A stretch of DNA of 64,000 nt, from the NCBI RefSeq assembly GCF_001625655.1, contig NZ_AUYB01000140.1, positions 86,252-150,251 of the forward strand, given 5' to 3'. Source of the DNA: Pseudoalteromonas luteoviolacea DSM 6061. Its GTDB lineage: Bacteria > Pseudomonadota > Gammaproteobacteria > Enterobacterales > Alteromonadaceae. A program made the position numbers and the translations under genes. A model generated the notes under the pieces. That model was given only the letters and a program-made list of their open reading frames with translations. It did not search any database and had not been told where the DNA came from. Below, in pieces: positions 1 to 8,819 of this stretch (the stretch's first letter is position 1; the number at the start of each line of letters is the position of its first letter).

Positions 1-1357
1 CATAGAGCCTAATGCAGCGTTCAAGTTTAATTACCAACAACTAGAAAATATCTTTACGCTGACGGTTGAGAAAGACACTAATGAGTTCAGTTTTGGTGGT
101 GAAAAGTCTTACCAAGGGCAACCTATTACTCTGAATTTCCAAGACATTCCTGTGCGCTCTGTATTGCAAATAATTGCTGATACAAATAACTTTAACTTGG
201 TAACCAGTGATTCGGTATCTGGCAACATCACACTTCGTTTAGATGGTGTGCCTTGGGATCAAGCATTAGATGTGGTTTTAAGGGTTAAAGGACTGGATAA
301 ACGAATGGAAGGTTCTATTCTAATGGTTGCGCCTTCGGAAGAGTTGAGTGCGCGTGAAGCAAAAGAGCTACAAGCCAGAAAGCAAGTTGAAGAGTTAGAG
401 CCTTTATATACGGAATATATCCAGCTCAATTATGCCAAAGCACAAGAGTTTTCAGATTTGTTGAAAACAGATGTTAACTCTATCATTAGCTTACGCGGTA
501 GTGTGTCCGTTGATGTACGTACAAACACCCTGTTAATCAAAGATACAGCGCGCAGTATTGAAAATGTACGACGTATGGTTGAAAAACTTGATGTACCAGT
601 TAAACAGGTTCGGATAGAGTCTCGTATGGTGACGGTAACGGATAATGTTCAAGAAGACCTTGGTATTCGTTGGGGCTTTAGTGATCAGCAGGGAACAGAC
701 GCAATTTCTGGTAATTTGACTGCAACAGAGTTGCTATCTGGTGGCACTATTCCACAGTTATCCGACAGATTGAATGTGAATCTGCCGGTGCAGGGGACAG
801 CAGCCAGTATCGGTATGCATATCGCTAAACTATCTGACGGGACATTAATAGATTTAGAGTTGACGGCACTTGAGCAGGAAAATAAAGGCGAGATTATCGC
901 AACGCCCAGCATAACAACTGCGAATCAAAAAACTGCACGTATAGAGCAGGGTACAGAGATTCCATTTGTAGAGGCAACGTCCAGTGGTGCGGCTTCGGTG
1001 GAATTCAAAAAGGCGGTTTTGAGCCTTGAAGTTACTCCACAAATAACACCAGATAATAAAATAATTTTGGATTTAATTATCACTCAAGATACTCGAGGTG
1101 ATACAGTACAAACCGCAAATGGTCCTGCGGTAGCAATAAACACCCAACAAATACAGACACAAGTATTAGTCGACAATGGGCAAACAGTGGTGCTTGGTGG
1201 TATATATCAACAAGAAACCACCAATGCAGTAAGTAAAGTTCCGCTGTTGGGTGATGTGCCTTACTTAGGCATGTTTTTTAGAAACACGAAAGAAATCAAT
1301 GAAAAGAGAGAGTTATTGATTTTTGTCACACCTAGAATTATGAATGACAATTTATAA
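1..1357 (+). CDS. pilQ: type IV pilus secretin PilQ (5' end outside window)
   Basis: C-terminal 451 residues of the outer-membrane secretin through which type IV pili are extruded. The frame is open from base 2, so the true start lies upstream of the window; the GTG at 152 is internal. The segment begins in an AMIN/STN-like region, continues through an N1-type domain (residues about 90-155) and ends in the secretin barrel domain with the family signature VPLLGDVPYLGMFF near the C terminus. It precedes aroK-aroB-damX-dam, the usual order after the pilMNOPQ operon in gammaproteobacteria, which supports the identification. Stop codon TAA at 1355-1357. The function is known from the family. Confidence 0.95.
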   Translation, partial: IEPNAAFKFNYQQLENIFTLTVEKDTNEFSFGGEKSYQGQPITLNFQDIPVRSVLQIIADTNNFNLVTSDSVSGNITLRLDGVPWDQALDVVLRVKGLDKRMEGSILMVAPSEELSAREAKELQARKQVEELEPLYTEYIQLNYAKAQEFSDLLKTDVNSIISLRGSVSVDVRTNTLLIKDTARSIENVRRMVEKLDVPVKQVRIESRMVTVTDNVQEDLGIRWGFSDQQGTDAISGNLTATELLSGGTIPQLSDRLNVNLPVQGTAASIGMHIAKLSDGTLIDLELTALEQENKGEIIATPSITTANQKTARIEQGTEIPFVEATSSGAASVEFKKAVLSLEVTPQITPDNKIILDLIITQDTRGDTVQTANGPAVAINTQQIQTQVLVDNGQTVVLGGIYQQETTNAVSKVPLLGDVPYLGMFFRNTKEINEKRELLIFVTPRIMNDNL

Positions 1358-1509
1358 TGGCGAGAAATTGACAAATAAAGGTGGAATTTGCGCCTTTTGA
1401 CTTGAAATTTTGAATGGAATACTGAGATAATCCCCTCCTTAATTTTGGGGCCAGGTCGTTAGGCGGGGTTTTATTTCAAATTTTAGAGTTCGTTTGTACT
1501 AAATAAGAT

Positions 1510-2028
1510 ATGGCTGAGAAACGTAATATATTTCTAGTAGGCCCTATGGGGGCTGGTAAAAGCACAATTGGTCGTCACATTGCCGATCAGTTACACCTTG
1601 AATTTTTCGATTCGGATCAAGAAATTGAGCGCCGTACTGGTGCTGATATCGCTTGGGTATTCGATATTGAAGGCGAAGAAGGTTTCCGTAAGCGTGAAGA
1701 AACTGTGATTTCAGATCTTACTGAAAAGCAGGGCATTGTTCTGGCAACAGGCGGTGGTTCAGTTATCAGTAAAGAAGTGCGCAACAAACTGTCAGCTCGT
1801 GGGATAGTCGTGTATTTAGAAACGCCAATTGAAAAACAAGTGGCACGAACACAGCGAGATAAGCGCCGACCTCTGTTGCAAACTGGCGAAGACTCAAGAA
1901 AAATTTTAGAAGATTTGGCAGAGCAACGTAATCATTTGTACAGCGAAGTTGCTGATATCGTTGTACGCACTGATGAGCAGAGTGCTAAAGTGGTTGCAAA
2001 TCAAATTATCGACAAACTAGATTTCTAA
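1510..2028 (+). CDS. aroK: shikimate kinase I
   Basis: Phosphorylates shikimate to shikimate 3-phosphate in the cytoplasmic chorismate pathway. The 172-residue length is typical for AroK. Walker A GPMGAGKST lies at residues 11-19, the shikimate-binding DSD is in the first 40 residues, and GGGS (about residue 80) and the RRPLL lid motif (about residue 117) are all present. It sits 153 bases after pilQ and 21 bases before aroB, as in most gammaproteobacteria. The order aroK-aroB-damX-dam suggests one transcript. No oddities seen. Confidence 0.97.
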   Translation: MAEKRNIFLVGPMGAGKSTIGRHIADQLHLEFFDSDQEIERRTGADIAWVFDIEGEEGFRKREETVISDLTEKQGIVLATGGGSVISKEVRNKLSARGIVVYLETPIEKQVARTQRDKRRPLLQTGEDSRKILEDLAEQRNHLYSEVADIVVRTDEQSAKVVANQIIDKLDF

Positions 2029-2055
2029 TAACCAATAAAAAAGGAGGGAGTGGTG

Positions 2056-3126
2056 ATGCTTGAATTAAATGTGGATTTGAACGAGCGCAGCTATCCCATC
2101 TATATTGGTCAAGATCTATTGTCCGATCAGGGGCGACTTAGACAACATATTGGCAGTAGTCGTCCTGTGATCATTAGCAATGAAACCATTGCGCCCCTTT
2201 ATTTAACAGCTTTGCAAGAGCAGTTAAATGATCTTTCCCCTTTACACTTTATTATCCCAGACGGTGAGCAGTTCAAGACCCTAGAGTGGTTTGAAAAGAT
2301 ATGTGGCTTTTTACTAGAGCATAACTGTGGTCGTGATACCTGTCTTATTGCACTCGGTGGTGGGGTTATTGGTGATTTAACAGGATTTGTGGCGTCCGCC
2401 TATCAACGGGGTGTGCCTTTTATTCAAATTCCTACGACACTCCTTTCTCAAGTGGACTCTTCTGTTGGTGGGAAAACAGCAGTTAACCATCCGCTTGGCA
2501 AGAACATGATTGGTGCGTTTTATCAACCTAAAGCTGTATTCATTGATACCAATACTTTACGTACTTTGCCGCCTCGAGAGTTTGCAGCTGGTATGGCTGA
2601 AGTAATTAAGTATGGACTTATTTATGATGCCGAGTTTTTGGCGGTTTTGGAGAGCGGATCAGAGCAACTAACAGCCTTAGAGACACAGATCCTCAATAAG
2701 GTCATTTATCGGTGCTGCGAGATTAAAGCTGAAATCGTTGCACAGGATGAGAAAGAAGCAGGCCTTAGAGCTTTACTCAATTTAGGTCACACATTTGGCC
2801 ATGCAATTGAGGCTGAGATGGGGTATGGCAATTGGTTGCATGGTGAAGCGGTCTCAGCTGGAATAGTACTGGCAATGCAATTAGGCGAGCAACGAGGTGA
2901 CATTACTGTGCAAGAAGTTGAACGTGTATGCACATTGTTAGCGCAATACAATTTACCTATAGCTCCGCCAAGTGAAATGACATCTGAGCAATTTATTCAC
3001 CATATGCGTAAAGATAAAAAGAACAAGCGCGGTAGAATTCGCTTTATCGTACCAACGGCAATGGGTGTGTGTGCACTGGTTGATGATGTCTCTGATGAAA
3101 GTGTAGGTAACTTAATAGGGCAGTAA
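2056..3126 (+). CDS. aroB: 3-dehydroquinate synthase
   Basis: Converts DAHP to 3-dehydroquinate, the second step of the shikimate pathway, using NAD and a divalent metal. Three start codons follow one another (GTG 2050, GTG 2053, ATG 2056). The strong Shine-Dalgarno AAGGAGGG at 2041-2048 is best placed for ATG 2056, giving 356 residues. GGGVIGDLTGF (nucleotide binding), SSVGGKTAVNH and the metal-site histidines in LGHTFGHAIE and WLHGEAV are visible. The stop codon overlaps the damX start by one base (TAATG), indicating translational coupling. Confidence 0.96.
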   Translation: MLELNVDLNERSYPIYIGQDLLSDQGRLRQHIGSSRPVIISNETIAPLYLTALQEQLNDLSPLHFIIPDGEQFKTLEWFEKICGFLLEHNCGRDTCLIALGGGVIGDLTGFVASAYQRGVPFIQIPTTLLSQVDSSVGGKTAVNHPLGKNMIGAFYQPKAVFIDTNTLRTLPPREFAAGMAEVIKYGLIYDAEFLAVLESGSEQLTALETQILNKVIYRCCEIKAEIVAQDEKEAGLRALLNLGHTFGHAIEAEMGYGNWLHGEAVSAGIVLAMQLGEQRGDITVQEVERVCTLLAQYNLPIAPPSEMTSEQFIHHMRKDKKNKRGRIRFIVPTAMGVCALVDDVSDESVGNLIGQ

Positions 3127-4571
3127 TGCAGTCTCAAATATTACCAAGCCGAGCTGCCTTGGTAGACCGAATTGCGATGCAATTTGAGTACGGACAAGGC
3201 TTAATATGTTTGGTTGGCAACTCCGGCCTAGGTAAAAGTTATTTAGCAGAGAGCTTTATAACTGATAAATATGAAGATTTCTCAAAAGCATTTATTCAGC
3301 TTTCCGCTCAAAGTAAAGATGTAGATATCATTCGACAATTGATGGAGCATACATTCCGATCTCCTATCGTCGATCAAAAGCTTTCCTTATCTGAAAACTT
3401 TTTCATTTTACACAGTGAGCAGCCAGCGGAGCCCTGTTTGTGGGTAATTGATGGTGCTCGTCACCTGAGTGATGAATTGATTACTGAGCTCCAAACATTA
3501 GCAACTAGAGCTCCCAGCACACTCTATATATTAGTGACTGCACAATCTCCAGGTATGTTACCAGGGGCACTGGATATTCACCTTGAAGCTCTCTCGTTTT
3601 CAGAGTCGAAGCAACTTATGAAAATGTTTTTTAGAGAGTTACCTTCAGAAGATGATCCAATCTTCAGTACTTTTATTGCCGAAGCACACGGTAACCCCAG
3701 TGTATTACTTGGCTGGCAAAAAGATAGCCAAAGTTTAGATCTCAGAGCAAAGCCCCCGACAAAATACAAACAAAAGCACTATTTTATTGCTGCATTTTCT
3801 GTCGTTTTAGCCCTGTGCTTGGTGGCCGCTTTGTACAATAAACAGTTAATGAATTTATTTGAACAGCGCCAATCTGTGGTCAGTCAAGAATCGGTTATTC
3901 TGTCTGAACCAACGGTACTTGAAGCAGAGCAAGTGTTGAAAGGTGGCGATTCTGATGATGTAAACTTGGAAGCTCAAAGTAGAGAAATCACTACGGAAGA
4001 GGCTGCTAAGACAGAACCTGCTCAGGTTTCGCTCGTCTTGGGAGCGTTATTAACACAGCCAGGCATTGCTGAAGAAGCAAAGAGCGTTATAGAAAGTACT
4101 ACTGAACCTGTCGGCAATGGCTCTGAGCAAGCTGAAGTGGCAGTTTCCAATCCCCCTTCAAATCAAGGGCAAAAAACAGAAGAGGCAGTTGCAAATAATT
4201 CAGTAACACTGTCGAGCAAGACCAGCCTAACAAACGCCGAAACAAGCCAACAAACGCAGCTCCTCATTGAAATGGGAAATGACAACACTTGGTTTATCTC
4301 GCGTCCAAATACAGAATGGAGTATTCAGCTATTAGCCGTCACTGATAAAAAAGTTGCGGAAGATTTTATCGCAATGCATCAGTTAGATAATCTTAAGGTT
4401 GCCGAAGTTCTGCGCAATGGTAAAACTTGGTGGTTTGTTACTTTAGCACCATATAGTCAATTAAACGATGCAAAAAATGCGCGCGCCAACTTACCAGAAG
4501 AATTATTAGCTGCAAAGCCGTTTTTTAAACGGATCTCTCAAATAAAGCAGCAAATCCAACAGTCACAGTAA
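3126..4571 (+). CDS. damX: DamX-like cell-division protein with SPOR domain
   Basis: A 481-residue bitopic membrane protein. The N-terminal 210 residues form an ATPase-like domain with Walker A GNSGLGKS near residue 31. One transmembrane segment lies at about 219-236, followed by a long, acidic, Glu/Ser/Thr-rich linker. A C-terminal SPOR domain (about residues 400-475, starting near WSIQLLAV) should bind denuded septal peptidoglycan. In Escherichia coli the same organisation and position (aroB-damX-dam) belong to DamX, a division-site protein. The start overlaps the aroB stop by one base, so it is co-translated with aroB. The linker is the least conserved part and cannot be assessed here. Confidence 0.9.
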   Translation: MQSQILPSRAALVDRIAMQFEYGQGLICLVGNSGLGKSYLAESFITDKYEDFSKAFIQLSAQSKDVDIIRQLMEHTFRSPIVDQKLSLSENFFILHSEQPAEPCLWVIDGARHLSDELITELQTLATRAPSTLYILVTAQSPGMLPGALDIHLEALSFSESKQLMKMFFRELPSEDDPIFSTFIAEAHGNPSVLLGWQKDSQSLDLRAKPPTKYKQKHYFIAAFSVVLALCLVAALYNKQLMNLFEQRQSVVSQESVILSEPTVLEAEQVLKGGDSDDVNLEAQSREITTEEAAKTEPAQVSLVLGALLTQPGIAEEAKSVIESTTEPVGNGSEQAEVAVSNPPSNQGQKTEEAVANNSVTLSSKTSLTNAETSQQTQLLIEMGNDNTWFISRPNTEWSIQLLAVTDKKVAEDFIAMHQLDNLKVAEVLRNGKTWWFVTLAPYSQLNDAKNARANLPEELLAAKPFFKRISQIKQQIQQSQ

Positions 4572-4617
4572 GAAAAATAGTGTAAAATCGCGCTACTTTT
4601 GGGTAAATAGATCGATC

Positions 4618-5451
4618 ATGCAGAAAAAAACCAGAGCCTTTCTAAAATGGGCAGGTGGAAAATATAGTTTAGTGGAAGATATCACTAAACGATTACAAAG
4701 TGCTAACCATGAGGCTGACACATTAGTTGAGCCATTCGTTGGTGCTGGCTCTGTGTTTTTAAATAGTAACTTTAAACGTTATATTCTAAATGATATCAAC
4801 GCTGATCTAATCAACTTATATAAGGAATTGCAGCGGGCGCCAGAAGAGTTTATTAGTGATGCTAAAAAACTTTTTGTTGAGCAAAACAACTGCCCAGAAG
4901 CCTATTATGAATACCGCAAGCAATTTAATGAGTGTGTAGACGTATACGAGCGCGCCATCCTATTTTTGTATATGAATCGTCATGGCTACAATGGCCTTTG
5001 TAGATACAATCTAAAAGGCATATTCAATGTACCGTTCGGAAAGTATAAGCGCCCATATTTCCCTGAAAATGAACTTTATTACTTTGCAGAAAAATCACAA
5101 CAAGCGACATTTACTTGCCTAAGCTATGAACAGGTATTTAAGGCGTTACCACGCAACTCAGTAATATACTGTGATCCTCCTTATGTGCCACTGAGCAAAA
5201 CCGCATCATTTACAAGCTATGCTAAAGGTGGGTTTAATCTTGATGATCAAGCTGAGCTTGCTAACTTGGCAGAAAAAGCCGCGTTTGACAGTGGTAAGCC
5301 TGTATTGATCTCAAACCATGACACAGTTTGGACAAGAAAAATTTATAGCCAAGCCAAATTAGACGTGATTCAGGTGAAAAGAACGATAAGCCCGAAAGGG
5401 AATGCGAGAAACAAAGTGAATGAGTTAATGGCGTTGTACCATCAAAGGTAA
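4618..5451 (+). CDS. dam: Dam DNA adenine methyltransferase (GATC)
   Basis: An orphan N6-adenine methyltransferase of the Dam/DpnM (alpha) class, 277 residues. It has the N-terminal FLKWAGGK block, the SAM-binding EPFVGAGSVF motif (residues about 40-49) and the catalytic DPPY at about residue 186. No restriction endonuclease gene is adjacent, and it lies directly after damX as in Escherichia coli, so a role in mismatch repair and replication timing is expected rather than restriction-modification. ATG at 4618 follows a 46-base gap after damX. The GATC target is inferred from the family. Confidence 0.95.
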   Translation: MQKKTRAFLKWAGGKYSLVEDITKRLQSANHEADTLVEPFVGAGSVFLNSNFKRYILNDINADLINLYKELQRAPEEFISDAKKLFVEQNNCPEAYYEYRKQFNECVDVYERAILFLYMNRHGYNGLCRYNLKGIFNVPFGKYKRPYFPENELYYFAEKSQQATFTCLSYEQVFKALPRNSVIYCDPPYVPLSKTASFTSYAKGGFNLDDQAELANLAEKAAFDSGKPVLISNHDTVWTRKIYSQAKLDVIQVKRTISPKGNARNKVNELMALYHQR

Positions 5452-5461
5452 TTCAGTTCAG

Positions 5462-5650
5462 CTAATTACTTGTGGCAATAATACCATTCACTAAAAAGAT
5501 CAGTGACACCACAAACATAACGACAAATATGGTCCCTGCAACGGCATAATGCCAAAAGCGACCTTGCTGAAAATCAAACTGATATTTTTTGTTGCTTTGG
5601 ACGCCAAACATCGCCGCTAGGACGCTTTGAATGAGATTAATAAAAGTCAT
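5462..5650 (-). CDS. DUF2970 small membrane protein
   Basis: A 62-residue protein that begins with a short amphipathic stretch (IQSVLAAMFGVQS) and has one C-terminal transmembrane helix at about residues 34-58. The pattern SVLAAxFGVQS, a short polar stretch, then a single helix is what I recognise as DUF2970, a family of unknown function found in gammaproteobacteria. It is convergent with dam, with only 10 bases between the stop codons. A second small reverse-strand gene lies 27 bases upstream and may be co-transcribed. The function is unknown. Confidence 0.7.
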   Translation of the reverse strand: MTFINLIQSVLAAMFGVQSNKKYQFDFQQGRFWHYAVAGTIFVVMFVVSLIFLVNGIIATSN

Positions 5651-5677
5651 TGTTAAGCGTCCTAGCTGCGTTTAGCA

Positions 5678-5974
5678 TTAGAATTGTGAAATCGACGAAG
5701 TGTCTTGCTTGTCATCAGAACCGATTAACAGTTCTAACAAGTCTAAGTAGTGGAATTGAGCATTGCTACTGCCACCTGTTAACCAAGCAAACCAACTTGT
5801 ATGTGCTTCACGTTTACAGTACGGGCTAGTGTAATTATTATAATTAGAATTGGTACACTGACATTGCTCGTACTTTGTAACCACAATCTCTTCGTTCCCA
5901 ATCGAGAATACACCTACTGAAACTACAGCAGCTGTTGCAAACAATACCGTCCGTGTTTTAAGCCATGTTGCCAT
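5678..5974 (-). CDS. hypothetical exported small protein
   Basis: Encodes 98 residues. The N terminus (residues 8-26) is a hydrophobic segment after a positively charged start and could be a signal peptide or membrane anchor. The remainder is short and polar, with three cysteines close together (CQC and YCKRE) and a Trp-rich patch (SWFAWLTGG). ATG at 5974 is preceded by a GAGGGG stretch on the reverse strand, a credible ribosome-binding site. I do not recognise the family. It probably forms a two-gene unit with the DUF2970 gene downstream. Confidence 0.6.
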   Translation of the reverse strand: MATWLKTRTVLFATAAVVSVGVFSIGNEEIVVTKYEQCQCTNSNYNNYTSPYCKREAHTSWFAWLTGGSSNAQFHYLDLLELLIGSDDKQDTSSISQF

Positions 5975-6067
5975 AACTATCCCCTCAGCGATGAGCTATC
6001 TATAAATAGTACACTATGGATGTTTATTAAACAATCGCTTTATCTACGATTCCTGTCATTTACTCGC

Positions 6068-6106
6068 AAATTGCACAGGTGTTAATCGTGTAATTGGGTG
6101 CAATTT
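6068..6106. repeat. inverted repeat upstream of rpe
   Basis: A perfect 9-base inverted repeat, AAATTGCAC at 6068-6076 and GTGCAATTT at 6098-6106, lies about 40 bases before rpe, in the 172-base gap between the divergent exported-protein gene and rpe. The 21-base spacer makes it more like an operator pair than a terminator, and no T-run follows. No regulator can be named. Confidence 0.35.
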
Positions 6107-6146
6107 GGGTTAAAGTAGCGTCGACATTTTACTTTAAGGGGGTCCC

Positions 6147-6836
6147 ATGTCATTAGCCAATTCTCAGCCTGAATTTTTAATTGCGCCATCTATTTTATCT
6201 GCAGACTTTGCGCGTTTAGGCAGCGATGTGGAGCGAGTCATTAATGCCGGTGCTGATGTTGTGCATTTTGATGTAATGGATAACCACTACGTGCCTAATC
6301 TTACGTTTGGTCCAATGATCTGTGAAGCGCTCAGAGGCTATGGAATTACAGCCCCCATTGATGTTCACCTAATGATCAAACCAGTCGATTCATTGATTCC
6401 GAGTTTTGCCAAAGCTGGTGCTGATATTATCACTTTTCACCCTGAAGCCAGTGAACATATTGATCGCAGTTTAGCGCTCATCAAGGAGCATGGTTGTGAA
6501 GCCGGACTGGTGCTTAACCCTGCAACACCTTTGCACTATCTTGACTATGTTATGGATAAAGTCGATCAGATTTTGCTGATGTCGGTCAACCCAGGGTTTG
6601 GTGGTCAAAGCTTTATTCCAAATACGCTTGATAAGCTAAAGCAAGTTAGAGAGCGTATTGATGCATCAGGGCGTAAAATCCGTCTAGAAGTGGACGGTGG
6701 TGTTAAGGTTGATAATATTGCGGAGATTGCGGCGGCTGGCGCAGATATGTTCGTAGCTGGTTCTGCAATTTTTAACCAACCAGATTACAAATCGGTCATT
6801 GACGCAATGCGCAGTGAACTTGCAAAGGTGCGCTAA
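6147..6836 (+). CDS. rpe: ribulose-phosphate 3-epimerase
   Basis: Interconverts ribulose 5-phosphate and xylulose 5-phosphate in the pentose phosphate pathway. The 229-residue TIM barrel has family blocks APSILSADFARL, FDVMDNHYVPNLTFGP (metal-binding His/Asp), DVHLMI, VNPGFGGQ and EVDGGV. ATG 6147 follows an AAGGGGG ribosome-binding site. Its stop overlaps the start of gph by one base, and trpS follows, so rpe-gph-trpS forms an operon in the conserved order found downstream of dam in gammaproteobacteria. Confidence 0.97.
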   Translation: MSLANSQPEFLIAPSILSADFARLGSDVERVINAGADVVHFDVMDNHYVPNLTFGPMICEALRGYGITAPIDVHLMIKPVDSLIPSFAKAGADIITFHPEASEHIDRSLALIKEHGCEAGLVLNPATPLHYLDYVMDKVDQILLMSVNPGFGGQSFIPNTLDKLKQVRERIDASGRKIRLEVDGGVKVDNIAEIAAAGADMFVAGSAIFNQPDYKSVIDAMRSELAKVR

Positions 6837-7510
6837 TGAGTATTAAAGGTGTTATTTTTGATCTAGATGGGACGTTAGTTGACAGCGTGCAAGACATGCA
6901 TTTAGCACTCAATTTAGCGCTGTCCGATGTGGCTTTTCCCGTGGTATCTGAAAGCCAAGTTAGAACTTGGGTAGGCAATGGTATTGATAAGCTGGTCTTG
7001 CGTGGGCTTAGCTGCGACTTTGAAGTGAATCCAGAAATATCAGAAACTTTAGCTGCACAGGCAATTGGTCAATTTAAGCTTCATTACCAACAGCTCATTG
7101 GTGAATATGCGCAGTTATATCCAGATGTTGAAAGTGTACTCAGAGAACTATCTGGTACTCCTAAAGCGCTTGTAACCAATAAAAATAGAGCATTTACCTT
7201 ACAGTTGTTGCAAAAACTTAACATCGCAGCGTACTTTGATGTTATTGTATGTGGTGATGATGGAAACAAAAAACCAGATCCAGAACCGCTTCATGTTGCT
7301 TGCAAACAACTAGGGCTTACGGCGCAAGAAGCGATAATGGTCGGTGACTCTAAGAGTGATATTTTGGCGGCACAGAATGCGAGTATGCCAGCGATTGCAC
7401 TGACCTATGGGTATAATCAAGGTTTTGATTTACAGGAGTTGAAACCAGAGTACCTCTGCGATAGGTTCTTAGATATAATCCCCGTTTTAAATAAATCAGA
7501 ATTGAAATAA
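6836..7510 (+). CDS. gph: phosphoglycolate phosphatase (HAD family)
   Basis: A 224-residue HAD-superfamily hydrolase expected to remove phosphate from 2-phosphoglycolate formed during DNA 3'-end repair. Motif I FDLDGTLVDS is at residues 8-17, motif II VTNK is near residue 118, and motif III/IV (a Lys followed by VGDSKSD) is near residue 170. It overlaps the end of rpe by one base and ends 9 bases before trpS. Substrate assignment rests on family and gene order (rpe-gph-trpS). Confidence 0.93.
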   Translation: MSIKGVIFDLDGTLVDSVQDMHLALNLALSDVAFPVVSESQVRTWVGNGIDKLVLRGLSCDFEVNPEISETLAAQAIGQFKLHYQQLIGEYAQLYPDVESVLRELSGTPKALVTNKNRAFTLQLLQKLNIAAYFDVIVCGDDGNKKPDPEPLHVACKQLGLTAQEAIMVGDSKSDILAAQNASMPAIALTYGYNQGFDLQELKPEYLCDRFLDIIPVLNKSELK

Positions 7511-7519
7511 AGGAACAAG

Positions 7520-8524
7520 ATGACTAAACCAGTAGTATTAAGTGGCATTCAGCCAACCGGTGGTATGACAATAGGCAATTATGTTGGTGCCATAAACCAG
7601 TGGCTTAAGCTACAAGAAGATCACGATTGTTTCTTTATGCTGGTTGATCTTCATGCCATTACCGTTCGTCAAGACCCTGCGGCGATGCGCGAACGTGTGC
7701 TAGACGGAATTGCTATGTACACGGCGTGTGGTATTGACCCTGAAAAGTCAGCGCTATTTGTGCAGTCTCAAGTTCCGGAACATGCTCAATTGGGCTGGGT
7801 ACTTAATTGTTATGCGCAAATGGGCGAACTAAATCGCATGACGCAGTTTAAAGATAAATCATCAAAGCACGCTAATAATGTGAATGTTGGACTGTTCTCA
7901 TACCCTGTGTTACAAGCGGCCGATATTCTATTATATCAAGCGGATCAAGTTCCTGTTGGTGAAGACCAAAAGCAGCACTTAGAATTAACACGTGATATTG
8001 CAACGCGCTTCAATAACATTTACGGTGATGTTTTCAAGGTTCCTGAGCCATATATTCCTGAATTGGGAGCTCGCGTAATGAGCTTGCAAGACCCAATGAA
8101 GAAAATGTCTAAATCTGACGAAAACCCTAATGCTTTTGTTCTGTTACTAGATGAACCAAAGAAAATTGAGAAGAAACTGAAAAAAGCAGTAACAGACTCT
8201 GATGAGCAGGCGCGCATATATTTTGACCGTCAAGAAAAGCCGGGAGTTTCTAACTTACTGACGTTACTTTCTGTGGCTACAGGCCGTTCAGTTGAAGCAT
8301 TAGTACCAGAGTACGAAGACAAAATGTATGGTCACTTGAAAAAAGATACCGCTGCAGCGGTTGTTGAGATGCTGACTCCAATTCAGTCGCGTTTTCGTGA
8401 AATCAGAGCTGATCAAACTTTGCTTGATAACATCATGCGTAATGGTGCTGAAAAAGCAGGTGAACGTGCAGAGAAAACATTGAAAGCGGTATTCGATGCG
8501 GTAGGCTTTATTCCTCGCCCATAA
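7520..8524 (+). CDS. trpS: tryptophanyl-tRNA synthetase
   Basis: Class I aminoacyl-tRNA synthetase that charges tRNA-Trp; 334 residues. The HIGH-type motif is TIGNYVG near residue 17, within PTGGMTIGNYVG, and the KMSKS motif is KKMSKSD near residue 195. ATG 7520 is preceded by AAAGGAACAAG. It is the last gene of the rpe-gph-trpS run, and an intrinsic terminator follows 25 bases after its stop. Confidence 0.97.
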   Translation: MTKPVVLSGIQPTGGMTIGNYVGAINQWLKLQEDHDCFFMLVDLHAITVRQDPAAMRERVLDGIAMYTACGIDPEKSALFVQSQVPEHAQLGWVLNCYAQMGELNRMTQFKDKSSKHANNVNVGLFSYPVLQAADILLYQADQVPVGEDQKQHLELTRDIATRFNNIYGDVFKVPEPYIPELGARVMSLQDPMKKMSKSDENPNAFVLLLDEPKKIEKKLKKAVTDSDEQARIYFDRQEKPGVSNLLTLLSVATGRSVEALVPEYEDKMYGHLKKDTAAAVVEMLTPIQSRFREIRADQTLLDNIMRNGAEKAGERAEKTLKAVFDAVGFIPRP

Positions 8525-8548
8525 ATACGACTTTAAATCAATTTAAAG

Positions 8549-8580
8549 GCCAAAGCATTTGATATGCTTTGGCTTTTTTT
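8549..8580 (+). terminator. intrinsic terminator after trpS
   Basis: A perfect 9-base stem, GCCAAAGCA at 8549-8557 and TGCTTTGGC at 8565-8573, with a 7-base loop and a run of seven T. It ends the rpe-gph-trpS transcript. Confidence 0.9.
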
Positions 8581-8720
8581 CACAGAAACGCTGCTGTAAC
8601 CCGTGCGAGTCGTTTATTACTGTTTGCATAGTTGATTCATGCTCTTTGTATAAAAGGCACTGTGTAAATAGGGGAGCGTATGCTAGTTGAACCGTGATGC
8701 GGGAGTGAATAAAGGAAATA

Positions 8721-8746
8721 AAAAAGGGTGGTGACATAGTCACCAC
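8721..8746 (-). terminator. intrinsic terminator of the lysine-riboswitch operon
   Basis: A perfect 8-base stem, GTGGTGAC at 8728-8735 and GTCACCAC at 8739-8746, with a 3-base loop. Read on the reverse strand it is followed by CC and a T-rich stretch (complement of 8716-8727). It lies 74 bases beyond the stop codon of the M14 gene. The 8581-8720 interval holds nothing else recognisable. Confidence 0.75.
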
Positions 8747-8819
8747 ACCTTAGCAAGTAAGCCTTAGACCTACCTACTCTCACGCAATATGTTATGCCAT
8801 TCCATTGCCGGGATAGCTC

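Noticed and set aside
8543..8746. Reverse-strand 67-codon frame between trpS and the M14 gene
   Set aside because: It spans two terminator hairpins and has no coding character.
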